Origin: CAWFKS01 sp963816435
GTDB taxonomy: Bacteria > Pseudomonadota > Alphaproteobacteria > Rhizobiales > Rhizobiaceae
Reading direction: 5' to 3'
Length of the DNA: 64,000 nucleotides
NCBI GenBank assembly: GCA_963816435.1
Contig: CAWFKS010000012.1
Location: 186,001-250,000 of the forward strand
Program-made: the position numbers and the translations under genes
The notes under the pieces: model-generated
Databases searched by the model: none
Told to the model about the DNA's origin: nothing
What the model saw: only the letters and a program-made list of their open reading frames with translations
Shown: positions 40,595-49,236 of the stretch, one piece after another
Numbering within the stretch: position 1 is the first letter of the stretch
How the letters are laid out: each line of letters opens with the position of its first letter

Positions 40595-41317
40595 CTACTG
40601 GTGCGCGGCCATGGACAGGCTGAGCAGCCGGGTCTGCAGGCTTTCGTCGCTTGCCAGTTCCTGCATTTCGCCGCTGTGGACGATGTGGCCGTCGTCGATC
40701 ACCGAAACGCCGCTGCCGAGCGAGGAGGCGAACAGGAAGTTCTGCTCGACCAGCAGGATCGTCGTCTCTCGGGCGATCTCGCGGAAGGCGTCGATCATGG
40801 CGCGGATGATGGAGGGCGCCAGGCCCTTGGTCGGCTCGTCGATCAGGATCAGGTCCCGTTTCTCGATGATGGCGCGGGAAATTGCCAGCATCTGCTTCTG
40901 GCCGCCCGAGAGCGACCATGCGGGCCGTTCCCAGAAGGTCTTCATGGCCGGAAACAGCGTGTAGATGCTCTCCAGCCGCTCTTTGTCGAAGCGGCCGTTC
41001 GCGGTCGCGAGCCGCATGTTCTCCTCGACCGTCAATCCACCGAAGATGCCCATATTCTCCGGCACGTATGCGATGCCGAGGCGAGCAATGTCGGCGGTAT
41101 GCAGGTTCGTGATGTCGTGGTGGCGGAAGACGATGGCCCCGCTACGGGCGCGCCACAGCCCCATGATGGTGCGCAGCGTCGTCGTCTTGCCCGCGCCGTT
41201 TCGGCCCAGCAGTACGTAGACGCCACCCTCGGGCACGTCGAGGCTCACGCCATGGAGCACCTGGTATTGGCCGATATCGGTGTGAACGTCGTCCAGCCTG
41301 AGGATGAAGTCGCTCAT
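40595..41317 (-). CDS. livF: ABC transporter ATP-binding protein LivF
   Basis: A 240-residue ATPase starting at MSDFILRLDDVHTDIGQYQ. Walker A LLGRNGAGKTTTLRTIMGL, Q-loop YVPENMGIFGGLTVEENM, signature SLSGGQKQMLAISRA, Walker B LILIDEPTKGLAP, H-loop VEQN: the LivF wording. Starts inside the livG stop (ATGA). Energises import by LivH/LivM together with LivG. Confidence 0.93.
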   Translation of the reverse strand: MSDFILRLDDVHTDIGQYQVLHGVSLDVPEGGVYVLLGRNGAGKTTTLRTIMGLWRARSGAIVFRHHDITNLHTADIARLGIAYVPENMGIFGGLTVEENMRLATANGRFDKERLESIYTLFPAMKTFWERPAWSLSGGQKQMLAISRAIIEKRDLILIDEPTKGLAPSIIRAMIDAFREIARETTILLVEQNFLFASSLGSGVSVIDDGHIVHSGEMQELASDESLQTRLLSLSMAAHQ

Positions 41318-42084
41318 GCCGCCTCCTCTTCCGGCGGCAGGCCGAGATAGATCTCGCGAACGATCGGCAGGCCCATGACCTCGTCGGGGCCCCCGTCGGC
41401 GACCAGTTCGCCGTTGTGCAGTACGACGATGCGGTCGGCCAGGGCTCTGACCACGTCCATCTTGTGCTCGACCAGCATGATGGTCTTCGTCGTGTCTTTC
41501 TTGATGCCGGCGATCAGGTCCAGGATGACCGGAGCCTCGTCGACGCTCATCCCCGCTGTCGGCTCGTCGAACATGAACACGTCCGGCTCCATTGCCAGAA
41601 GCAGCGCGACCTCCAGCTTGCGCTGGTCGCCATGCGGAAGAGCCGCCGCCGGAAGCCCGGCAACGTCGGCGAGCTTCGTCGTCTCCAGGTGGGCGTAGGC
41701 GCGCTCTGCCACAGCCCGATAGGCGCTGGACGGGCGCAGGACCCGCGGCCCGACCCCCTGACGCGCCTGAACCGCCAGACGCACGTTCTCCAGTACGCTC
41801 AGTCGCGGAAAAAGATTGGTGAGCTGGAAGGCGCGGCCGATACCGGCCTTGGCCCGCGCCGACGGCGAAAGACGCGTGATCTCCACGCCATCCTTCAGCA
41901 CTTTGCCTTCGCTCGGCGTCAACTGGCCCGACACGAGGTTGAACCAGGTGGTCTTGCCGGCGCCGTTCGGGCCGACGATCACCGTCAGTTCGGCCGGCCG
42001 AAAGGCGCACGAGACGCCGTTCACGGCGGCGTGCCCGCCGAAGCGGATGGTCAGGTCACGGGTCTCTATCGATGGAGCGGTCAT
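41314..42084 (-). CDS. livG: ABC transporter ATP-binding protein LivG
   Basis: A 256-residue ATPase from ATG 42084 (MTAPSIETRDLTIRFGG; a GTG at 42096 is a possible alternative). Walker A VGPNGAGKTTWFNLVSG, the LivG-specific GIGRAFQLTNLFPRLSVLENV, signature LPHGDQRKLEVALLLA, Walker B VFMFDEPTAGMS and H-loop LVEHKMDVV. No good ribosome site is visible; a long hairpin lies directly upstream, between it and livK. Confidence 0.92.
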   Translation of the reverse strand: MTAPSIETRDLTIRFGGHAAVNGVSCAFRPAELTVIVGPNGAGKTTWFNLVSGQLTPSEGKVLKDGVEITRLSPSARAKAGIGRAFQLTNLFPRLSVLENVRLAVQARQGVGPRVLRPSSAYRAVAERAYAHLETTKLADVAGLPAAALPHGDQRKLEVALLLAMEPDVFMFDEPTAGMSVDEAPVILDLIAGIKKDTTKTIMLVEHKMDVVRALADRIVVLHNGELVADGGPDEVMGLPIVREIYLGLPPEEEAA

Positions 42085-42103
42085 GGGGGAGCGCACAACG
42101 CTT

Positions 42104-42135
42104 CGGCCGGCGGGCGCCTGAGCGCCCGCCGGCCG
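42104..42135 (-). terminator. intercistronic hairpin between livK and livG (attenuator-like)
   Basis: A perfect 14-bp GC stem (CGGCCGGCGGGCGC with its complement) and a 4-nt loop, lying 15 bp past the livK stop and 20 bp before the livG ATG. No U-tract follows, so rather than a full terminator it probably protects the livK message or limits read-through, giving more binding protein than transporter. Confidence 0.6.
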
Positions 42136-42149
42136 GTTTCCCTGGAGGG

Positions 42150-43355
42150 TTATTTCGAGTTGTCGCGGCCGACCGGGATGTCCATCTCGTCGGCCTTGAT
42201 CACGCGCACCACCTCCGGCACGGCGTACTTCTCGCCCTCGGCCACCTTCATCTTGTACATGAACATGTCCTGCAGCGCCTGATGATCTTGGGGACGGAAC
42301 GTCATCGGCCCCTTCGGCGTCTCCCAGCTCATGCCTTCCATGGTCTTGATGAGCGACTCCGTGTCCCAGTCGTCGGTGCTGTTGAGCGCCTTGACGATGG
42401 CGAGTGCCGCCGCCATGCCGCCGCAGGTGAAGAAGTCCGGAGGAACGCCGTCGTTGCGCTTCTCGTGCTCCTTCACCAGCCAGTCGTTGATCTCGTTCTT
42501 GGGCGCCTGGTAGTGGTAGTACATGGCGCCGGTTGCGCCCGGCAGCTTCTTGGCGATCGCCTCCAGCTGCGGCAGGATGAAGCCGCCGGTCGAGATTTCG
42601 ATGCCGTAGCGGTCGAGGCCGGCCTGCACCAGCGGCGTGAACGCGTCGATGCCGGCGATGTTGACGAAGATCACCTTGCGGCCGGGCTTGTCCTTCAGCG
42701 CGTTGACCATCCGCTCGATGGTCGCCGTGAAGTCCGTCGTCTGGAACGGAATGAATTCCTCGTCGACGATGTTGGCGCCGGTCCCTTCGAGCGCGTGCTT
42801 GAGCGCGTCGATGCCGTCATGGCCGAAGGCGTAGTCCTGCGCCAGCGTCGCCAGATAGAGGTCCTTGTCCGGCTGCAGCGCGATCGCCTGGGCCTGCATG
42901 TCCATCGACGAGTTGCGCGACGTCTTGAACACGTAGCGGTTCGAGTTCGGACCGGTCAGCGAATCGGCGACGGCCGATTCGATCAGCAGGATCTTCTCGT
43001 TTTCGGCAGCCACCGGCAGCATCGCGGTGGTGACGCCCGACGAGGTGCCGCCAATGGCGATCAGCGCGCCGTCGGCATAGGCCTCCTCGAGCATCGAGCG
43101 GCCGATGTCCGGCTTGCCCTGCGTGTCCTTCTCCTCGACCTCGATCTTGTGGCCCTTGACCTCCATCGTGCCGTCGGTCGCGTATTCGAGACCCAGATAG
43201 AAGCCGGTCACCATCTGCTTGGCGTAGACCGAGAGCGGGCTGTTGCTGAGCGCCTGCACGAGCGCCAGCTTGACGCTGTCTTCCGCGCTGGCCGACAGCG
43301 CGGTGCTCATGACCAGCGCACCGGCCATTGCCAGGGATGATAGGACTCTCTTCAT
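42150..43355 (-). CDS. livK: ABC transporter substrate-binding protein (LivK type)
   Basis: A 401-residue periplasmic binding protein. ATG 43355 follows GGAGGAGAAATC; the signal peptide is MKRVLSSLAMAGALVMSTAL with cleavage near SASA-ED. The mature part has the type I periplasmic fold (VKLALVQALSNSPLSVYAKQM; GGTSSGVTTAMLPVAAENEKILL; KTSRNSSMDMQAQAIAL). It is a distant member of the Leu/Ile/Val family, closer to the amide/solute-binding branch than to classical LivJ/K. First gene of the block that ends in soxBDAG and divergent from two PAS-LuxR genes. Confidence 0.9.
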   Translation of the reverse strand: MKRVLSSLAMAGALVMSTALSASAEDSVKLALVQALSNSPLSVYAKQMVTGFYLGLEYATDGTMEVKGHKIEVEEKDTQGKPDIGRSMLEEAYADGALIAIGGTSSGVTTAMLPVAAENEKILLIESAVADSLTGPNSNRYVFKTSRNSSMDMQAQAIALQPDKDLYLATLAQDYAFGHDGIDALKHALEGTGANIVDEEFIPFQTTDFTATIERMVNALKDKPGRKVIFVNIAGIDAFTPLVQAGLDRYGIEISTGGFILPQLEAIAKKLPGATGAMYYHYQAPKNEINDWLVKEHEKRNDGVPPDFFTCGGMAAALAIVKALNSTDDWDTESLIKTMEGMSWETPKGPMTFRPQDHQALQDMFMYKMKVAEGEKYAVPEVVRVIKADEMDIPVGRDNSK

Positions 43356-43578
43356 GATTTCTCCTCCTGAACTTGAAAGCACCGGTTTCGGGCTTCAGAC
43401 GTGAAACGGGCCGAGCGTCGGGTCTGCGCTTCGGCTGCGGACCCGATACAGAACGCTGGGATGGCGGCAGTAAACCGCCGGCATGTTGCGGCTGACGTTG
43501 TAATTCCTCCCCACGCCATGCATTCTGTCCGCGGACGGTTTTTCGGCGCGCCTCAATATCCTATTTGGCGGCCGCGAA

Positions 43579-43599
43579 CCGCAATATCGTAGAAATACG
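43579..43599 (+). repeat. 21-nt element, copy 1, before the first PAS-LuxR gene
   Basis: A 21-nt sequence whose last 19 bases are GCAATATCGTAGAAATACG, identical to the copy at 44325-44345. It ends 5 nt before the ATG at 43605, where a ribosome-binding site is expected, and contains the dyad CGTA-GAAA-TACG. A partial relative (CAATATCCTATTTGG) lies 28 nt upstream at 43554. Confidence 0.75.
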
Positions 43600-43604
43600 C
43601 AAGA

Positions 43605-44207
43605 ATGGACGCGTGGCAGAGCAACGGCGAACTGGACCGGTTGGCCTACGAGATGGCGCCGGTCGGCATCGCTTACGGCGAGCACGGCGTCATTCGCGCC
43701 TGCAATCGCGAATTCGCGCAGATGTTCGGCTTCGAGCGCGAGGCGCTCCTCAACCGCAGCTTCGCGGTGATTCATCCCTCGCTTGACGAGTTTGTGAGTG
43801 TTCGCAGCATCGGGGTACGGTCGCTGCGCGAAAACGGCCGACATGCCGAGGAGCGGATCATGGCGCGCGCCGACGGGAGCCTGTTCTGGTGCCGGGTGCG
43901 CGGGCGCACGCTGACCACCGAAGGCGATCCGCTGGCGCGTGCGGTGTGGAGCGTGGCCGACCTGTCGCAGTCGCGGCCGATCGCCGAGCTTTCGCCCCGC
44001 GAGCGGCAGATCGTCCTGCGTTTGATGGAGGGCAGGACGAGCAAGGAGATCGCCAAGCTGCTCGATATCTCGCCGCGCACCGTCGAGACATACCGTTCGC
44101 GGCTGTTGGCGAAGTTCGGTGCGGCGAACGTCGTCGACCTGCTGGCACGTCTCGGTCCCGTCCGGGACCAGGTCGCTTCGGAACATAGACGCAAGAAGCG
44201 TCCGTGA
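43605..44207 (+). CDS. PAS-LuxR transcriptional regulator 1
   Basis: A 200-residue regulator: a PAS domain (about 10-120; LAYEMAPVGIAYGEHGVIRACNREFAQMFGFEREALLNR, ADGSLFWCRVRGR) and a LuxR-type HTH (LSPRERQIVLRLMEGRTSKEIAKLLDISPRTVETYRSRLLAKF) with a basic tail. It has no receiver domain, so it probably senses a small molecule or redox state through PAS. It is divergent from livK by 249 bp and paralogous to the gene at 44348, with the same upstream element. The liv-sox block is the obvious candidate target. Confidence 0.85.
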   Translation: MDAWQSNGELDRLAYEMAPVGIAYGEHGVIRACNREFAQMFGFEREALLNRSFAVIHPSLDEFVSVRSIGVRSLRENGRHAEERIMARADGSLFWCRVRGRTLTTEGDPLARAVWSVADLSQSRPIAELSPRERQIVLRLMEGRTSKEIAKLLDISPRTVETYRSRLLAKFGAANVVDLLARLGPVRDQVASEHRRKKRP

Positions 44208-44324
44208 GGAACGGACGAAAGCGGGTCTCGCGCCTGGCCTGACCGTGGGCGCACGAAAGCGGCCGGCCGTTTTTGCTTGGTAGGCCGAGAACCGGTCGCT
44301 ATTGTTCGCGAAAGGCGAAAATCC

Positions 44325-44345
44325 CCGCAATATCGTAGAAATACG
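44325..44345 (+). repeat. 21-nt element, copy 2, before the second PAS-LuxR gene
   Basis: Identical over 21 nt to 43579-43599 and ending 2 nt before the ATG at 44348. The sequence around it differs from copy 1, so the conservation is local. The position so close to the start codon suggests a leaderless or short-leader message, or an autoregulatory operator. Confidence 0.75.
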
Positions 44346-44347
44346 AG

Positions 44348-44908
44348 ATGAAACCCCTGCCGCCAGACCTCGTCGAAATCGGATTTGAGTGCTGCCCGGT
44401 GGGAATCGTCATCACCGAAAGCCGCATCATTCGTGCCTGCAATCCGGCGTTTGCGCGGATATTCGGCTACGAGCGCGACGAACTGATCGACCAGTCCTTC
44501 GCCATGCTCTACCCCTCTCTCGAGGAGTTCGTCCGCATTCGCGACGTCGGCGTCGAGCCGCTGAAGAAGAACAACCGCTATTCCGACGAGCGCATCATGG
44601 CGCGCAAGGACGGTTCGCTGTTCTGGTGCCGCGTGCGCGGTTATTCGCTCACGCCCGAGGACGACCCGCTGCGCAAGGCGGTCTGGAGCTTCGCCGACCT
44701 TTCGGAATCGCGCCCCGTCACCGACTTGACGACGCGCGAGCGTCAGATCGTCATGCATCTTGGCGAGGGACGGACCTCCAAGGAGATCGCCCGTACGCTG
44801 TCGATCTCGCCGCGCACCGTCGAGGCCTATCGCGCCAGTCTGATGAAGAAATACAGCGCCGGCAACGTCGCCGAACTGCTGGCGCACCTGTCGAGCATTC
44901 CGCAATAG
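44348..44908 (+). CDS. PAS-LuxR transcriptional regulator 2
   Basis: A 186-residue paralogue of the preceding regulator, with PAS domain (FECCPVGIVITESRIIRACNPAFARIFGYERDELIDQS; KDGSLFWCRVRGY) and HTH (LTTRERQIVMHLGEGRTSKEIARTLSISPRTVEAYRASLMKKY). The two align along their whole length, consistent with tandem duplication and divergence. A CysCys pair (Cys15-Cys16) near the PAS start is absent from the first copy. Convergent with the SDR gene. Confidence 0.85.
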   Translation: MKPLPPDLVEIGFECCPVGIVITESRIIRACNPAFARIFGYERDELIDQSFAMLYPSLEEFVRIRDVGVEPLKKNNRYSDERIMARKDGSLFWCRVRGYSLTPEDDPLRKAVWSFADLSESRPVTDLTTRERQIVMHLGEGRTSKEIARTLSISPRTVEAYRASLMKKYSAGNVAELLAHLSSIPQ

Positions 44909-44924
44909 GTCTGCGGGCAGCCGC

Positions 44925-45674
44925 TCAGACGTGCTGGCCGCCATTCACCGGGATATCGGCGCCGGTCACGTAGGAGGCCTCTTCCGAGCACAGGAAGTAG
45001 ATCATGTCGGAGACTTCCGAGGTGAGGCCAAGCCGGCGCAGCGGGATCGTCTCGACGATCTTGTCGGTGCCTGGCGACAGGATGGCGGTGTCGATCTCGC
45101 CCGGCGCGATGGCGTTGACGCGAATGCCATGCGGCCCGAAATCGGCGGCCATCTCGCGCGTAAGCGCCTGCAGCGCCGCCTTGGAGGTGGCATAGGCGGT
45201 GCCGGCGAACGGATGAACCCGGCTGCCGACGATCGAGGTGACGTTGACGATCGACCCCTTGCCGGCGACCAGTTCCTTGAACAGGCTGCGCGCCAGCATG
45301 ATCGGGGCGAAGAAATTCACCTGGAAGACGGTGCGCCACAGATGCATCGGCGTGTCGAGCGAGTTCATCCGGCCGCCGTCGTCGAGCTTGGGCGAGATCG
45401 CGGCGTTGTTGACGAGCGCATTGAGCCGGCCGCCATTGGCCTGCAGCCGGTGGCGGATTTCAGCCACGGCGCCGCCGACGTCCTCGGGATCGGAAAGGTC
45501 GATGCGGATATGGTCCTCGGGCCCCGCCGGCCACGGACAGTCCTCGGCGAACTCCTGGCGCGAGCAGGTGATGACGCGCCAGCCCTCCTGCGAGAACCGC
45601 TTCACCGTGGCATGCCCGATGCCCCGGCTGGCGCCGGTCAGCACCAGCGTCTTTCTGCTGTCGGTCTCGGCCAT
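44925..45674 (-). CDS. SDR-family oxidoreductase
   Basis: A 249-residue short-chain dehydrogenase from ATG 45674 (MAETDSRKTLVLTGASRGIGHA). Cofactor motif TGASRGIGH, NNAA in LVNNAAIS, the catalytic set with serine in VTSIVGSR and Tyr-x-x-x-Lys in GTAYATSKAA, and the C-terminal PGEIDT. It uses NAD(P) to oxidise or reduce an alcohol/ketone; a basic residue after the glycine motif is not clear enough to choose NADP over NAD. Convergent with the PAS-LuxR pair; no pathway link visible. Confidence 0.87.
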   Translation of the reverse strand: MAETDSRKTLVLTGASRGIGHATVKRFSQEGWRVITCSRQEFAEDCPWPAGPEDHIRIDLSDPEDVGGAVAEIRHRLQANGGRLNALVNNAAISPKLDDGGRMNSLDTPMHLWRTVFQVNFFAPIMLARSLFKELVAGKGSIVNVTSIVGSRVHPFAGTAYATSKAALQALTREMAADFGPHGIRVNAIAPGEIDTAILSPGTDKIVETIPLRRLGLTSEVSDMIYFLCSEEASYVTGADIPVNGGQHV

Positions 45675-45774
45675 AGCTGCGTGTCGCCTCCAGCCCGCTA
45701 TGTAAACGAAGCGGGACGGCTTGGCGATAGGTCCGCCACCCGACAGGAATGACCAAATGGTAGGGTTGGTGCGG

Positions 45775-47961
45775 CTAGCGGCCCATGATGATGTCGAGGA
45801 TCGACTTGGTCCTCGGCGCCGGCCGCTCGCCGACATCCGCGGGCGGCACGGGGCGGCCGATGGACGACGTGCGGTCCATCTCCACTTGCGGTTGTGGCGG
45901 CCCGTCGGCCGACACCCGCATCACCGGCCTGGCGCTCGGGGTTGCGTCCGCCGTCTCCGGCAGTTCCCCGTTCGCATAGAGGCCGGCGCCGGGCAGCGGC
46001 CGCGCCGGCATGCCCTTTTCGGCCGCCTGCATGAACTCGCGCCACGCGATGGCCGGCAGCGATCCGCCGGTCACGTTCTTCGTCGGCGCGCCGTCGTCGT
46101 TGCCGAACCACACGCCCGTGGTCAGGTCGGCGGTGTAGCCGACGAACCAGGCGTCGCGCGCGTTCTGGCTGGTTCCCGTCTTGCCTGCCGCCGGGCGGCC
46201 GAGTTCGGCGTTGTGGGCCGTGCCGTCCTCGATCGTCCCGGTCATCATGCCGTTCATCATCGCCGCGATTTCGGGCCTGACGACCCTCGGCATCGGCGTG
46301 TCAGGGCGCTTGTAGAGCACCTTGCCTTCCGGCGTCGTCACCTTGTCGATGAAATGCACGCTCGGCCGGTAGCCGCCATTGGCGAACGGCACGTAGGCCG
46401 CCGTCAGCTCCAGCGGCGTCACCTCGGAGGTGCCGAGCGCGATCGACACGTTCGGCTCCAGCTTCGACTGGATGCCCATGCGCGAGGCGGCTTCGACCAC
46501 AGCCTTCGGGCCGACCTCCATGGCGAGCTGCGCCGCCACCGAATTCAGCGAATGCGCCAGCGCGCGCGCCAGCGTCACCTCGCCGAAATACTTGCCGCCG
46601 TAGTTTTCCGGCGTCCACTTGCCGATGCGGATCGGCGCGTCGTTGCGAACGCTGTCCGGCCGCAACCCGCTTTCCAGCGCCGCCATGTAGACGAACGGCT
46701 TGAAGGCGCTGCCGGGCTGCCGGCGCGCCTCGGAGGCACGGTCGAACTGGCTGTTGGCGTAGTCGTAGCCGCCGACCATGGCGCGCACCGCGCCGGTATT
46801 GTCCATCGCCACCAGCGCACCCTGGCCGACGCGGCGCTTCTTGCGGTTTTCGTCGATCAGCGTGCGGATCGACTGCTCCGCCACCGACTGCATGTGCATG
46901 TCGAGCGTCGTGTGCACGACGATGTCGCCGTTGATCTCGCCGACCAGGTCGGGAAGCTCGCCCATCACCTCGTCGGCTACATAGTTCTCCGAACCGGTCC
47001 AGTACGACGCCGCGCGCACCGCCGGCGCGCTGATCGCCGCCGTCATCTCGCCGTCGCCGATCATGCCGGCCTCGCGCATCGCCGCAAGCACCACCTGGGC
47101 GCGCGCCTCGGCGGCCTTCGGATCGCGCGCCGGCGACAGCCGCGACGGCGCCTTCAGCAGGCCGGCCAGAAGTGCCGCCTCCGAAAGCGTCACCTCGGAG
47201 GCCGGCTTCTTGAAGTAGCGGCGGGAGGCCGCCTCCACGCCGTAGGAGCCGGAGCCGAAATAGACCCGGTTGAGATACATCTCCAGGATCTGCTCCTTGG
47301 AGAACTTGTGCTCCAGCCACAGCGCCAGCAGCACCTCCTGCACCTTTCGCTCGATCGTGCGGTCGGGCTCCAGGAACAGGTTCTTGGCGAGCTGCTGGGT
47401 GATCGTCGAGCCGCCTTGCGTCACCTGTCCGCTCACCACGTTCTCGAACATGGCGCGCGCCAGGCCGATCGGGTCGACGCCGAAATGCGAATAGAAGCGC
47501 CGGTCCTCGATGGCGATGACGGCTTCGGGGATGTAGGGCGACATCTCGTGCAGGCCGACGGCCTGACCGCCGGTCATGCCGCGATTGGCGACGAGCTTGT
47601 CGTTGACGTCGACGATGCGGACATTCGGCGGCCGGTCCGGAACCGCCCAGGTCATGGCGCTCGGCATGCGCGCGCCGTAGAAGGCCACGAGCCCGACGAC
47701 CGCGATGCCGGCCCAGATGCCCAGCACCACGCACCAGTAGGCCGCCGCGCGCGCCAGCCGCCAGGGGCTGGTGCGCTGCGCCCGGCGCTTGCCGCCGGAG
47801 CGGCCCTTGCGGGCCTTGCTGGCGGTGCGCTTCTTCGTCGGCTTGCGCGACGGCTTGACCAGGCGATCGTCCTCGCCGGCGCTCAGTCCGCCACGCCCGC
47901 CGGCCTTTTGCGACGCCTCGAAGCTCGGCTCGATGCGCCTTGCCGGTTTACGCTTGGCCAT
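45775..47961 (-). CDS. penicillin-binding protein 1A-type bifunctional peptidoglycan synthase
   Basis: A 728-residue class A PBP. Basic cytoplasmic N terminus (about 1-70, very rich in Lys/Arg), one membrane helix, glycosyltransferase domain (EDRRFYSHFGVDPIGLARA, GGSTITQQLAKNLFL, KVQEVLLALWLE) and transpeptidase domain with SxxK in GSAFKPFVYM, SxN in SLNSVAAQL and KTG in AGKTGTSQNARDAW. It polymerises and cross-links peptidoglycan at the outer face of the inner membrane. The C-terminal 80 residues are a Pro-rich disordered tail. Single-gene unit. Confidence 0.93.
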   Translation of the reverse strand: MAKRKPARRIEPSFEASQKAGGRGGLSAGEDDRLVKPSRKPTKKRTASKARKGRSGGKRRAQRTSPWRLARAAAYWCVVLGIWAGIAVVGLVAFYGARMPSAMTWAVPDRPPNVRIVDVNDKLVANRGMTGGQAVGLHEMSPYIPEAVIAIEDRRFYSHFGVDPIGLARAMFENVVSGQVTQGGSTITQQLAKNLFLEPDRTIERKVQEVLLALWLEHKFSKEQILEMYLNRVYFGSGSYGVEAASRRYFKKPASEVTLSEAALLAGLLKAPSRLSPARDPKAAEARAQVVLAAMREAGMIGDGEMTAAISAPAVRAASYWTGSENYVADEVMGELPDLVGEINGDIVVHTTLDMHMQSVAEQSIRTLIDENRKKRRVGQGALVAMDNTGAVRAMVGGYDYANSQFDRASEARRQPGSAFKPFVYMAALESGLRPDSVRNDAPIRIGKWTPENYGGKYFGEVTLARALAHSLNSVAAQLAMEVGPKAVVEAASRMGIQSKLEPNVSIALGTSEVTPLELTAAYVPFANGGYRPSVHFIDKVTTPEGKVLYKRPDTPMPRVVRPEIAAMMNGMMTGTIEDGTAHNAELGRPAAGKTGTSQNARDAWFVGYTADLTTGVWFGNDDGAPTKNVTGGSLPAIAWREFMQAAEKGMPARPLPGAGLYANGELPETADATPSARPVMRVSADGPPQPQVEMDRTSSIGRPVPPADVGERPAPRTKSILDIIMGR

Positions 47962-48135
47962 GACAGCTCGTCATCCGTCCTTGTCCCTCGTCGGGGGACG
48001 GTAGGGCCACTCGTTTAAGGCGGCGTTAAGGCTTGCGCGACCGTGCCGCAGGTAACCCTAACGCGAGGTCGGCGCTCGCGATGCCCGCCCAGATGCTAAT
48101 CTGCGACACCGAAAACGAAAGGACGGATCACGGCC

Positions 48136-49236
48136 TTGCAGCGCACTGGCCACAGGATCGACTGGGTCGACACCGCCAAGGGCATCTGCATCATCTTCGT
48201 GGTGATGTTTCAGGCAACCCTCGGCGTCCAGGTCGCCATGGGCGAAACAGGCTGGATGAACTATGTCATCCTCTTCGCGTGGCCGTTCCGCATGCCTGAC
48301 TTCTTCGTGCTTTCGGGCCTTTTCCTGGGTGTGGTCATCGACAGGCCCTGGCTGCGATACATCGATCGCAAGGTGGTCCACTTCGCCTACTTCTTTGCCC
48401 TGTGGGTGGCCATCGAAGTGGCGCTCAAGTCTCCGGACTTCATTGCCGAGGGCGGCAACTGGCAGCCGTTGCACGAATATCTGTTCGCCTTCGTGCAGCC
48501 CTACGGCTCGTTGTGGTTCATCTACATGCTGCCGGTGTTCTTCGTCTTCACGCGGCTGGTGAGGAACGTGCCCGTGTGGTTCGTGCTCTCTTGCGCGGCT
48601 CTGCTCGAGATCCTGCCCGTCGAGACCGGATCCGCCATCATCGACGAGTTCTGCTGGCGCTACGTCTTCTTCTACGGCGGTTACGTGTTCGCGGCCCGGA
48701 TATTCGACATCGCCGCATGGATGCGCGCCCACAAGGCCAGGGCGCTCGTGCTCGTCGGGATATGGATCGTGGCGCAAACCGCGATCGTGTTCGCACCGGT
48801 GCCTGACACCCTGCAAATCATCAATTTCGGCAATAGCGGGTTCTCGGGAATGCCATTCGTCTCGCTGGCGCTGGGAGCCATCGGAGCGCTCGCCATCGTC
48901 ACCGTCGCCACCTTGCTGGTCGACCTGCCTTACACGGCCTGGCTGACCTGGCTCGGAGAGCATTCCCTCGTCATCTATCTCGGCTACTACGTTCCGGTGA
49001 CCGCCGCTCGCATGGTTCTCACCCGCTCCGGCCTCGTCGACGACATGGCGCCCGGTTCGGCGCTCGTCTCCGACATCGGCACCATGTCGGTACTGACGAT
49101 GCTTGCCGGCATCGTCGGCCCGGTCATTCTCTACTGGCTGATTCAGCAGACCGGTTGGGGCCGCTTCCTCTTCGAGCGGCCGCAATGGGCCCGCCTCGAG
49201 CCGGCACCGAGGAGAGTCCTGGCCCCCGCCGAATGA
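48136..49236 (+). CDS. membrane acyltransferase (acyltransferase 3 family)
   Basis: A 366-residue integral membrane protein with about ten helices. The N-terminal RIDWVDTAKGICIIFVVMFQ and PDFFVLSGLFLG are the opening motifs of the acyltransferase 3 group that O-acylates surface polysaccharides or lipids. The start TTG 48136 is chosen because translation from it opens with the expected short polar segment before DTAKG. Its stop abuts the stop of the convergent nrnC-like gene with no gap. Acceptor substrate unknown. Confidence 0.82.
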   Translation: MQRTGHRIDWVDTAKGICIIFVVMFQATLGVQVAMGETGWMNYVILFAWPFRMPDFFVLSGLFLGVVIDRPWLRYIDRKVVHFAYFFALWVAIEVALKSPDFIAEGGNWQPLHEYLFAFVQPYGSLWFIYMLPVFFVFTRLVRNVPVWFVLSCAALLEILPVETGSAIIDEFCWRYVFFYGGYVFAARIFDIAAWMRAHKARALVLVGIWIVAQTAIVFAPVPDTLQIINFGNSGFSGMPFVSLALGAIGALAIVTVATLLVDLPYTAWLTWLGEHSLVIYLGYYVPVTAARMVLTRSGLVDDMAPGSALVSDIGTMSVLTMLAGIVGPVILYWLIQQTGWGRFLFERPQWARLEPAPRRVLAPAE

